Source: Nitrospiraceae bacterium (lineage in GTDB: Bacteria; Nitrospirota; Nitrospiria; Nitrospirales; Nitrospiraceae). Taken from it: a stretch of 9,685 nucleotides of DNA. The notes beneath the pieces are model-generated. The model saw nothing but the letters and a program-made list of their open reading frames with translations, had not been told where the DNA came from and searched no databases. Every line of letters starts with the position of its first letter. Positions within the stretch are counted from its first letter, which is position 1. The stretch is taken from positions 1 through 9,685 of the forward strand of contig JAICXS010000043.1 of assembly GCA_025934615.1 (NCBI GenBank). Reading direction: 5' to 3'. The position numbers were made by a program, and so were the translations under genes. Of this stretch, positions 1-5,738 are shown in pieces.

Positions 1-945
1 ACCGGCGGCTCGATTCGGCAACCAGCCGCATTTTGTGGGGTCGTGGGACTCAAGCCTACCTATGGTCGAGTGTCCCGCTATGGACTCGTGGCATTTGCGT
101 CGTCCTTGGATCAAGTGGGGCCTGTCACGAAGGATGTTACCGATGCAGCCATACTCATGAATGCGATCGCCGGATACGATCCATTGGATTCAACCTCGGC
201 GAACATCCCGGTGCCGGACTATATGAAGGCGCTGAAAAAGAAGGATGTGAAAAAGCTTCGGATCGGACTTCCAACCGAGTATTTTGGGGAAGGTCTCAAT
301 CCAGAAGTCGAACAAGCTGTACGAAATGCGGTTGATGTCCTCAAAGAATTAGGCGGGGAGATCAAGGACATCTCGTTGCCGACAACAGGAGCGGCCGTTG
401 CCGCGTATTACCTGATTGCCACAGCCGAAGCCAGTTCGAATTTGGCCCGCTATGATGGCGTAAAATACGGCCTTCGCACGAAGCAATCGAGCGACTTGCT
501 CGACATGTACATGAAGACAAGACAGGAAGGATTCGGCCCCGAAGTAAAGCGGCGCATCATGCTGGGCACCTATGCGTTGAGCGCCGGATACTACGAGGCG
601 TATTATGGAAAGGCGCAAGCCGTTCGGACATTAATTCGGCGTGACTTCGATGCAGCCTTCAAGGAAGTCGATCTTATTGCGACGCCGGTTACTCCGACCT
701 GCGCCTTCAAGCTCGGCGAGAAGGTTCAGGATCCGCTTGAAATGTACCTATCCGATATCTACACGATCTCAATCAACCTCGCCGGCATTCCGGCCATTTC
801 CATTCCCTGCGGCTTCAGCAAGACCGGTCTGCCCATTGGGTTGCAACTCATCGGTCGCCCATTCGAGGAAGATGTCGTCTTGCGCGGCGCGCATGCTTAC
901 GAACAAGCTGTCGAGTGGCGGTTGAGAAAGCCGAATCTGAGATAG
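1..945 (+). CDS. gatA: GatA, Asp/Glu-tRNA amidotransferase subunit A (3' part)
   Basis: This is the amidase subunit of the GatCAB complex, which releases ammonia from glutamine and passes it to GatB to convert mischarged Glu-tRNA(Gln) or Asp-tRNA(Asn) to the amidated form in the cytoplasm. The window opens inside the amidase signature: the first codons read TGGSIRQPAAFCG, and the Ser at visible residue 4 matches the nucleophile of the Ser-cisSer-Lys triad. The Lys and cis-Ser lie upstream, outside the window. A total of 314 residues are visible out of a usual length of about 480-490, ending at TAG 943-945. The frame is open from base 1; the GTG at 43 is an internal Val codon, not a start. Conserved stretches such as GLKPTYGRVSRYGLVAFASS and IPAISIPCGF are intact, so the gene looks functional. 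A 95-nt spacer separates it from the next gene on the same strand. Confidence 0.96.
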   Translation, partial: TGGSIRQPAAFCGVVGLKPTYGRVSRYGLVAFASSLDQVGPVTKDVTDAAILMNAIAGYDPLDSTSANIPVPDYMKALKKKDVKKLRIGLPTEYFGEGLNPEVEQAVRNAVDVLKELGGEIKDISLPTTGAAVAAYYLIATAEASSNLARYDGVKYGLRTKQSSDLLDMYMKTRQEGFGPEVKRRIMLGTYALSAGYYEAYYGKAQAVRTLIRRDFDAAFKEVDLIATPVTPTCAFKLGEKVQDPLEMYLSDIYTISINLAGIPAISIPCGFSKTGLPIGLQLIGRPFEEDVVLRGAHAYEQAVEWRLRKPNLR

Positions 946-950
946 CCGGT

Positions 951-1010
951 AGCTGTCAGTATCCAGCCTTCAGTTCCGGGCTGATTGCTAAGGGCTGACC
1001 GCTGAAAGCT
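951..1010. repeat. Imperfect hairpin rich in GCTGA/TCAGC words
   Basis: The arms are AGCTGTCAGTATCCAGCC (951-968) and GGCTGACCGCTGAAAGCT (993-1010). They pair at about 13 of 18 positions, including both ends, around a loop that contains further CAG/CTGA words. No T-run follows, so it is a poor intrinsic terminator. It looks like a dispersed intergenic palindrome of the REP type lying between gatA and the next gene. Copy number in the genome cannot be seen from here. Confidence 0.4.
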
Positions 1011-1040
1011 TCTCGAACGTTCTTAGAAAAAGGGGTTTCT

Positions 1041-1454
1041 ATGCTGATCGAAATCGCCGGTATTATTGCTGCCGTCGCGTTTGCCGTGCTTGTCGGATAT
1101 GTCGTCTATACCCTGATCCAAGTCAGGAAAACATTGGTGGAATTGCAGGTCGTGTTGGTCTACCTGAACAGTCAGTTGCCTCCTCTGCTGAAAGACCTCC
1201 GGCTGATGACCGAAAATGTGAACGCACTTAGTGAGCAGGCCCGGGATGGGGTCGAGCATGCGTCGGTCTTTCTGCATGCCGTCGGGGCTGTGGGTGAGAC
1301 GGTAGAGCAGATGCATGGCTTGGTCAAAGGACAAGGGGAAGGTCTGGCCTCCAAGCTGTTCAGCGTGGTGGCCGGCGTGAAAGCCGCGTCAGCGGTCGTC
1401 AAAGAACGATTTTCCAAATCACACGACGAGCGTAACGGGGCGAGCCCTCGCTAG
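1041..1454 (+). CDS. DUF948 family membrane-anchored small protein
   Basis: A 137-residue protein with one N-terminal membrane segment (about residues 3-27, rich in I, A, V, L) followed by an Arg/Lys pair. A long helical, probably coiled-coil region follows (about 30-95) and then a short charged tail. This matches the DUF948 (YtxG-like) family, whose members have one transmembrane helix and a soluble helical part; their molecular role is not settled. The ATG at 1041 is preceded by AAAAAGGGG (1027-1035) with 5 nt spacing, which supports this start. It follows gatA by 95 nt and may be read from the gatA transcript if the intervening hairpin does not stop transcription. There is no terminator after the stop codon, and the next gene is about 200 nt away. 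Family assignment is by pattern recognition of the membrane segment and its flanks. Confidence 0.78.
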   Translation: MLIEIAGIIAAVAFAVLVGYVVYTLIQVRKTLVELQVVLVYLNSQLPPLLKDLRLMTENVNALSEQARDGVEHASVFLHAVGAVGETVEQMHGLVKGQGEGLASKLFSVVAGVKAASAVVKERFSKSHDERNGASPR

Positions 1455-1598
1455 GGATTACCTTCCTTTTCTCGCCGCTTTTCCTACAGCACACGTGCTT
1501 CTCTTCGACTGACGCGCTTAGCCCGCCTCGCGTACACTGTGATTTCACCGCAGCATAGGGTTGCGGTTGAGCCCGCAGCGGTATGTGAAAATCATATG

Positions 1599-1634
1599 TT
1601 GAATTCCTAATGACGGCTCTTGCTATGGTTATAG
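1599..1634 (+). promoter_or_regulatory. Possible ahpC promoter with overlapping dyad
   Basis: TTGAAT (1599-1604) and TATGGT (1624-1629) resemble -35 and -10 boxes, but their 19-nt spacing is not optimal. The -10 region lies inside a small perfect dyad, CTAT-GGTT-ATAG (1623-1634), just before the ribosome site of the peroxiredoxin gene. Such a dyad could be a regulator site, for example for a peroxide sensor, but I cannot assign it to a known operator. Confidence 0.22.
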
Positions 1635-1652
1635 ACAACAGGGAGGAATGCG

Positions 1653-2216
1653 ATGTCCTTGATCGGGCAAACTGTGTCGCCAGGAACGTACCAGGCCTTT
1701 CACAATAATCAGATCACATCCATTGATTTTTCAGCCTATCGAGGGAAATGGATCGTCTTGATGTTCTATCCCGGGGATTTTACTTTTATCTGTCCGACAG
1801 AATTGGCTGAAGCGGCAGAGCTGTACCCAGAATTTAAAAAACTCGGGGCCGAAATATTCGGTGTGAGCACCGATTCGGTTTATGTCCATAAGGCATGGCA
1901 TGATACCTCACCGACGATCAAAACCGTGTCGTTCCCCATGGTAGCCGACCCGACGGGGAAGCTCAGCCGTGAGTTCGAGACTTATGTTGAAGATCAAGGC
2001 GTAACGCTTCGGGGAAGCTTTATCATCGATCCGGACGGCGTGGTGAAGGCGTATGAGATTCACGACAACAGCATTGGCCGAAGCGGTCGAGAGCTACTTC
2101 GGAAACTGCAGGCCGCCATTCAGGTTAGTGAGGGGAACGGGGAAGTCTGCCCGGCAAGCTGGAAATCTGGCGGGAAGACACTGAAGCCTAGCTTGGATCT
2201 GGTGGGAAAGCTCTAG
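1653..2216 (+). CDS. ahpC: Typical 2-Cys peroxiredoxin (AhpC type)
   Basis: This protein reduces hydrogen peroxide, organic hydroperoxides and probably peroxynitrite in the cytoplasm, using two cysteines and an external disulfide reductase. It has 187 residues, the same length as the classical AhpC. The peroxidatic Cys47 lies in FTFICPTEL and the resolving Cys166 in EVCPASWK near the C-terminus; both key cysteines are present. GSFIIDPDG (about 140-148) is also family-typical. The start ATG at 1653 has GGAGG (1642-1646) at 6-nt spacing; the ATG at 1648 is too close to that site and out of frame. No AhpF or AhpD gene is next to it, so the electron donor is encoded elsewhere (thioredoxin reductase or AhpF/AhpD-like systems are the usual choices). 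It is convergent with the next, minus-strand gene. Confidence 0.95.
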   Translation: MSLIGQTVSPGTYQAFHNNQITSIDFSAYRGKWIVLMFYPGDFTFICPTELAEAAELYPEFKKLGAEIFGVSTDSVYVHKAWHDTSPTIKTVSFPMVADPTGKLSREFETYVEDQGVTLRGSFIIDPDGVVKAYEIHDNSIGRSGRELLRKLQAAIQVSEGNGEVCPASWKSGGKTLKPSLDLVGKL

Positions 2217-2231
2217 AGAACGTTCCGTTCT
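2217..2231. terminator. Short hairpin between convergent genes
   Basis: AGAACG-TTC-CGTTCT forms a perfect 6-bp stem with a 3-nt loop directly after the peroxiredoxin stop codon, in the 39-nt gap between convergent genes. No T-run follows on either strand, so it is at best a weak bidirectional terminator or mRNA-end structure. Confidence 0.28.
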
Positions 2232-2255
2232 GAGACAGTATATCTACACCAGGCG

Positions 2256-3638
2256 CTACTTGGGGGAGATCAATGCCTCGACCCGGCGACCGTTATAGTT
2301 AAGGGTGAGATCGGCTTCCAATCCTTTCGGGTGTCCGATACGGCCCTCGGGATCGTAGATAAAACAAAACATCAGCTTGCAGTTGGGATGCGTGCCATAC
2401 TGTTCAAAGTCGACACTGACTTGGTGCGTCAGCGCCTTCACTCCGATTCCTTGTCTGGTTTTTTTTGCAATGATGACCACCCCTTCATCCTTCAACCATA
2501 AATCGGTCCGTGTCGAGCCGTTCGCATAGGTAGGGGTCCATTCTTCAGCTTCGATATTATCGAATTCAATGCACAACAGCGTGTGAAGAAGATCGAGCAC
2601 ATCTCGTTCGTCTTCGACTTCCAGTGTTGGGCGTTCATCCCGCCGTTGGCGAAGTTGCCGTGTGACGCGGTGAAAGGCCGAACAGATTTTTCGAAGGTGA
2701 CCGATGGTGTCCCTCTCGCTTTCTTCGTCGGTCGCCGTAGTAGCTGTCGATCCGTGTTGTCCGCCCACGCCGTTGCCGGTTCGGACCGGCTCTGGTGATG
2801 CGGAGGCGTGTTGCGGCTCAATACATTCTGTCGGCGGTTCCACTGCGGGAAATCCAAGTTTTGGCGCCATGCTCGTCTCCAATAGTGGTTGAGTGTGTGG
2901 TCCGTCACCTAAAGTAGCTGTGGTTTGGAAGCGTAGCGGCTCCACGAAGGAGACGGCCGCCGGCTCCGGTATCTGAGCCACCGCTTCGGCCGACAATTTA
3001 AGCTTTGTCTGTGAGACCAAGATGATCGGGGGCAACGGCATGGCCGGTACCGGCGTCTCCGTCGTCGTTTGGTTCGTCTCGATCGGAAGTGGTGTCACTT
3101 CGACAGATTCAGACGATCGCGGTGATGGGATAGACTGAATCGGTCGAACCGACTCGATTGCTTGCGACGGTGGCGAAGGAGGCGCGATGGTCGGTGGCGG
3201 CGCAGCTGCTTGGAGGTCCGGCGTTACACTGTGCGGGTTCGGTGCCGGTGAATGTGGCTCCGAAAGCTTGTCGGCTGTTTTATGGCGGATCGGGGGGCGA
3301 AGGCCCAATAGATCCATGCGTCTCTCTTCGAGGCTGACGACCAGGTGTTGGAGCAGCGAAATGGTCTCATTCACGCTGTGCTTACTGTTCACCTTGATAC
3401 GAAGGTGTTGGTGCTGAAGATATTCCGGTGACCGTTCTCCAAAGATTTCCCGGATGGAGTCTCGAAGCTGATATTCGGCTGTGACTCGAAGGGCATCGCG
3501 GTAGGGAAGCCCATCTCTCTTCAGCTCTTCGACCTGATGGATTCGAGCACGTAATTTCGAAATCGATTGACTGATCTCGTCTGCCGATGCGAAGACCTTA
3601 TCCTTTGGCTGGGGTTCCGGAGTTTTATGCTTGGGCAT
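2256..3638 (-). CDS. Pro-rich protein with DpnII/MboI-like PD-(D/E)XK domain, catalytic Glu lost
   Basis: The protein has 460 residues in three parts. Residues about 15-112 form a charged helical domain (for example SKLRARIHQVEELKRDG). Residues about 120-310 are a low-complexity linker rich in Pro, Ser, Thr and Glu. Residues about 335-460 resemble the DpnII/MboI-like restriction-endonuclease fold found in many uncharacterised bacterial proteins, with EEWTPTYANGSTRTD, KKTRQG, and FCFIYDPEGRIGHPKGLE. As I remember the family, the active site is D-x(10)-E-x-K. Here Asp379 and Lys392 are present, but the Glu position is Ile390 (codon at 2471-2469), so DNA cleavage is doubtful. A run of eight A codes for the Lys-Lys pair. 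I chose the ATG at 3638; the frame opens upstream to a TTG at 3764, but those residues look non-coding. No clear Shine-Dalgarno is seen. No methyltransferase is adjacent, so this is not a classical restriction-modification pair. The fold call is fairly firm; the function is unknown. Confidence 0.7.
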   Translation of the reverse strand: MPKHKTPEPQPKDKVFASADEISQSISKLRARIHQVEELKRDGLPYRDALRVTAEYQLRDSIREIFGERSPEYLQHQHLRIKVNSKHSVNETISLLQHLVVSLEERRMDLLGLRPPIRHKTADKLSEPHSPAPNPHSVTPDLQAAAPPPTIAPPSPPSQAIESVRPIQSIPSPRSSESVEVTPLPIETNQTTTETPVPAMPLPPIILVSQTKLKLSAEAVAQIPEPAAVSFVEPLRFQTTATLGDGPHTQPLLETSMAPKLGFPAVEPPTECIEPQHASASPEPVRTGNGVGGQHGSTATTATDEESERDTIGHLRKICSAFHRVTRQLRQRRDERPTLEVEDERDVLDLLHTLLCIEFDNIEAEEWTPTYANGSTRTDLWLKDEGVVIIAKKTRQGIGVKALTHQVSVDFEQYGTHPNCKLMFCFIYDPEGRIGHPKGLEADLTLNYNGRRVEALISPK

Positions 3639-3689
3639 TCCGCAGTTCTCAGTTGCAAGGCTCTCTATGCTTTGCACTCTGTCTCGGTA

Positions 3690-3695
3690 AGTATA
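3690..3695 (-). promoter_or_regulatory. Possible -10 box for the nuclease-like gene
   Basis: Read on the minus strand this is TATACT, about 52 nt before the ATG at 3638. No convincing -35 hexamer lies 16-18 nt upstream. The rest of the 211-nt gap (3639-3849) between the two minus-strand genes shows no terminator or small gene that I can support. The gap suggests that the two genes are not one tight operon. Confidence 0.22.
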
Positions 3696-3849
3696 GCCGA
3701 AGGCGGCTGTTTCGCTATTCGACAGATGTTGGAGCGGCGAGATGGCTCTAGCCGTCAGAGCCAAGAGATAAGAGAATTCAGCGGACTTGCGGGAGTTTAG
3801 GGAAGTAGACGGCTGGAGGCATGCATGAGAGACTCGTTATTGGTCAGCG

Positions 3850-4611
3850 CTATATTTTACCCGGCCGCGAGACGGCCTTGGATATTTCTGCAATCAATCG
3901 GCGCTCAATTTCAGCCACTTCTTCTCCACCAGCGGGAAGGATACGGTTTCCCTGAGCCATGCGTTCGAATTCCGCTTTGACGCTTAGTCGTGTGCGCGCG
4001 GCCGCGACGGCTTGTAAAAAAAGCACATATTGATTTCGGAAGCCGGGAACTTCCAGGGAAGCCGGCTCAGAAATCTTTCGGTCTGTGACATAGACCGCCT
4101 TGTGGTCGGTCTTCATCCCGGCACGAATGCCATAGCCATTTTTTGACAAGGCGTCCTCCAGCGCTTTAGCGACAACGGCCAATGGCGCCGGCACCTCCTC
4201 TGACGCCGCGCCCTTGTCGTCGACTCGCATAGCATTGTTGAGTTGCGCCGCCTTTTCAGCGACGCGCTGCGCGTCGACCGCGAGTTTTCGGGTGGTCCCC
4301 TCCTGTTCATCAAGCCGAGTCGTCAGGGCGGCTCGTTCGCCCATCACGCGTTCTACTTGTTGTTTCGCTTCCCGCAATTCCTTGCTGAGCAGATCGATCT
4401 GCTGCTGCATCACCTTATTGCCTTCTTGGAGCGATACGATGACGGATTCCTGTTTGTCAGCTTGTTTGTGGAGCGTCTCATTTTCGCTTTTCAGCGGCGA
4501 CTCGTCCGGTTGGCAGGCCGTAACCGAGAGTACCAAAGCGATGAACACAGAGCAGGAGAAAGCGCTTGGATGCGAACAAGGACCTATGGGGTTGCGTAGC
4601 GAAGCGTGCAT
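3850..4611 (-). CDS. Predicted lipoprotein with long coiled coil
   Basis: With the ATG at 4611 the protein has 253 residues. A positively charged start and hydrophobic stretch (FSCSVFIALVLSVTA) lead to a lipobox ending in Cys33 (VTAC). It should therefore be lipid-anchored, and Gln at +2 would allow outer-membrane sorting by the enterobacterial rule. Residues about 42-130 are a long Glu/Lys/Gln-rich coiled coil. Residues about 145-253 form a mixed alpha/beta domain of unknown type. The start is uncertain: ATG 4638 and TTG 4665 are in frame upstream and would only lengthen the signal peptide; none has a clear Shine-Dalgarno. A perfect hairpin lies just upstream of ATG 4611. I do not recognise a named family. 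The architecture suggests an envelope-spanning or scaffold role, which is inference. Confidence 0.75.
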   Translation of the reverse strand: MHASLRNPIGPCSHPSAFSCSVFIALVLSVTACQPDESPLKSENETLHKQADKQESVIVSLQEGNKVMQQQIDLLSKELREAKQQVERVMGERAALTTRLDEQEGTTRKLAVDAQRVAEKAAQLNNAMRVDDKGAASEEVPAPLAVVAKALEDALSKNGYGIRAGMKTDHKAVYVTDRKISEPASLEVPGFRNQYVLFLQAVAAARTRLSVKAEFERMAQGNRILPAGGEEVAEIERRLIAEISKAVSRPGKI

Positions 4612-4613
4612 AA

Positions 4614-4632
4614 GCGCTGGCCAAACCAGCGC
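4614..4632. repeat. Perfect 7-bp hairpin at the lipoprotein start
   Basis: GCGCTGG-CCAAA-CCAGCGC forms a perfect 7-bp, GC-rich stem with a 5-nt loop. It lies 2 nt upstream of the minus-strand ATG at 4611, where a ribosome site would be expected. If ATG 4611 is the start, the hairpin would hinder initiation; if ATG 4638 is used, it lies within the first codons. No T-run follows on either strand. Confidence 0.5.
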
Positions 4633-4731
4633 GGGCATTCTAGGGGTCTTTTGTGACGAAAGCAAATGGAGACTGCGAACGCCTTGGATCCCAAGCGTCG
4701 AACATTTTTCAATGAAAGGAGTAGATCAGTC

Positions 4732-4803
4732 ATGAACCATACCAAAGAGGACTCTGGCCTTTTCCCTCTCGCGTCGCTAGACTGCTCATACTCGTCTTCT
4801 TGA
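4732..4803 (+). CDS. 23-residue ORF with strong ribosome site (leader peptide or remnant)
   Basis: ATG 4732 is preceded by AAAGGAGT (4715-4722) at 9-nt spacing, the best Shine-Dalgarno in this part of the window. The ORF begins MNHTKEDSGLFPLAS and stops at TGA 4801-4803, 20 nt before the ATG of the DUF1566 gene. The sequence is not itself signal-peptide-like. In another frame, bases 4782-4811 encode a hydrophobic run, LLILVFLSLG, closed by TAA 4812-4814. So this may be a broken signal peptide (the original gene start, now frame-shifted) or a true small leader ORF. It is divergent from the lipoprotein gene, and this gap probably holds both promoters, though I cannot name them. There is no homology I can recognise. 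Confidence 0.3.
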   Translation: MNHTKEDSGLFPLASLDCSYSSS

Positions 4804-4823
4804 GTCTTGGGTAAAGAATCATT

Positions 4824-5341
4824 ATGTGGCATGCCGTTCAAAAGGCAGGATTCGGTTTGCTGAGTCTGTTTGCATGGACCATGGTCCTTCAAGAAAGTCC
4901 TGCTGCATTCTCGACTCAGGGTACTTCGGCGGGATTCTCATCGTCTCAGCGATTTGTTGGCGCATTGGATGGCGCGGCGGTCACGATGTTCGCACAGGAT
5001 TGATATGGGAGCAATCGCCCGACTTCTTTCATGGCGCCTGGACTGAAGCGATTGTGCACTGCCAGGCTAAAACTATAGGTGGACAAAAGGGGTGGCGTTT
5101 ACCGTCCATCAAAGAACTCGCAAGTTTAATCGATTCCTCACAGAAAGACCCGGCACTTCCGTCCGGCCATCCATTTGGCAACATCAAATCCTCGATCTTC
5201 TGGTCGTCGACACCCTCGGAGACTGACGATATCGTCGCCTGGCATGTCAGCTTTTTCACCGGTGAAGTTGTGACCGATCAAAAATCACAAACCCGTCGCG
5301 CCTGGTGCATATTGGATCGAAACGAACCGCCACGCCAATGA
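4824..5341 (+). pseudogene. DUF1566 (Lcl C-terminal type) secreted protein, single frameshift
   Basis: Two frames together give a normal protein. From ATG 4824 the first frame encodes a signal-peptide-like start (MWHAVQKAGFGLLSLFAW), then SSSQRFVGALDGAAV, and hits TGA at 5001-5003. From about 4982 the next frame continues DVRTGLIWEQSPD, with GGQKGWRLPSIKELASLID, FWSSTP and RRAWCILD, ending at TGA 5339-5341. GLIWEQ, GWRLPSIKEL, the FWSST-like stretch and AWCI are hallmarks of DUF1566, a domain of secreted proteins of unclear function, sometimes adhesin-like. The break lies near 4980-4984 (GCGGTCACGAT); one missing base, such as a second C, would restore the frame. No slippery heptamer is visible there, so a mutation or a sequence error is more likely than programmed shifting. 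The stop codon overlaps the next ATG (ATGA). Without the frameshift the length would be about 172 residues. Confidence 0.72.
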
Positions 5342-5640
5342 TTCAGGTCAAGCGCTATCATGACCCGAGCCCTCGCGATGGAATGGGAATCCTGGTTGAC
5401 CGGTTATGGCCGCGCGGTCTCAAGAAAGAGGCCGCACACGAATGGCGCAAAGATTTGGCACCCAGCGATGCGCTTCGTCGAGGGTTCAAGCATGACCCTG
5501 ACAAATGGTCTGAGTTTCGATGGCAGTATCGAAAGGAACTCAGCGGGCGGATGGCGGCATTCTGCGATCCAGCTTCAATCAGCATTAGAAATGAGAAAGA
5601 CGACGGTGAGAGTAACCTGGCGGATGACTTTTTTGTTTGA
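5338..5640 (+). CDS. YeaO-like DUF488 family protein, shortened C-terminus
   Basis: The N-terminal half is typical of the DUF488/YeaO family: MIQVKRYHDP, GMGILVDRLWPRGLKKEAA, EWRKDLAPSDALRRGFKHDP, WSEFRWQYRKEL. The biochemical role of the family is not established. The protein has 100 residues against about 115-120 usually. After the Arg-Met near residue 73 the expected helix and core strand (a VTLLYAA-like stretch) cannot be seen; the tail, with KDDGESNLADDFF, only faintly recalls the usual KDEEHNNA...LAD ending. An internal deletion or local frame changes may have removed about 15 residues, so stability of the fold is doubtful. The ATG at 5338 overlaps the stop of the DUF1566 gene (ATGA), which suggests translational coupling. 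A GTG at 5305 opens the same frame but would add residues not typical of the family. Confidence 0.68.
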   Translation: MIQVKRYHDPSPRDGMGILVDRLWPRGLKKEAAHEWRKDLAPSDALRRGFKHDPDKWSEFRWQYRKELSGRMAAFCDPASISIRNEKDDGESNLADDFFV

Positions 5641-5699
5641 GGAGAGGTGGTGGTAGAGGAAGAATTATCCTCAACCCGACAGATGTGCGATTCCTCTCC

Positions 5700-5729
5700 T
5701 TGACACCCTCGGTTCGCCTCCCCTATTCT
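5700..5729 (+). promoter_or_regulatory. Sigma70-type promoter, possibly giving a leaderless mRNA
   Basis: TTGACA (5700-5705), an 18-nt spacer and TATTCT (5724-5729) make a good sigma70-like promoter. Transcription should begin about 7 nt downstream, near 5736, only about 3 nt before ATG 5739, which has no Shine-Dalgarno. An 8-bp inverted repeat (5640-5647 with 5693-5700) ends at the first base of the -35 box; its meaning is unclear. Confidence 0.5.
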
Positions 5730-5738
5730 CCGACCACT

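Noticed and set aside
1015..1022. Palindrome GAACGTTC, also at 2218-2225
   Set aside because: It resembles half of some LexA boxes, but the two sites share no wider sequence and their positions (before the DUF948 gene, after ahpC) do not fit a common operator.
2256..3638. Restriction-modification system
   Set aside because: No methyltransferase or specificity gene is adjacent, and the nuclease motif lacks its Glu.
3639..3764. Upstream extension of the nuclease-like protein from TTG 3764
   Set aside because: The residues look non-coding, there is no ribosome site, and a -10-like box lies within this stretch.
3862..3875. CGGCCGCGAGACGG also present at 6104-6117
   Set aside because: A 14-base match between two coding regions on opposite-strand genes is close to chance in about 10 kb, and the flanks do not match.
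4214..4735. Long open frame on the plus strand opposite the lipoprotein gene
   Set aside because: Its Ser/Cys/Arg-rich product has no domain pattern and is antisense to a gene with a lipobox and a coiled coil; it is a shadow.
4980..4990. Programmed ribosomal frameshift in the DUF1566 gene
   Set aside because: No slippery heptamer or clear downstream structure is visible; mutation or sequence error is simpler.
5640..5700. 8-bp inverted repeat AGGAGAGG/CCTCTCCT
   Set aside because: The 45-nt loop and purine/pyrimidine bias make chance likely; it could at most affect the adjacent promoter.
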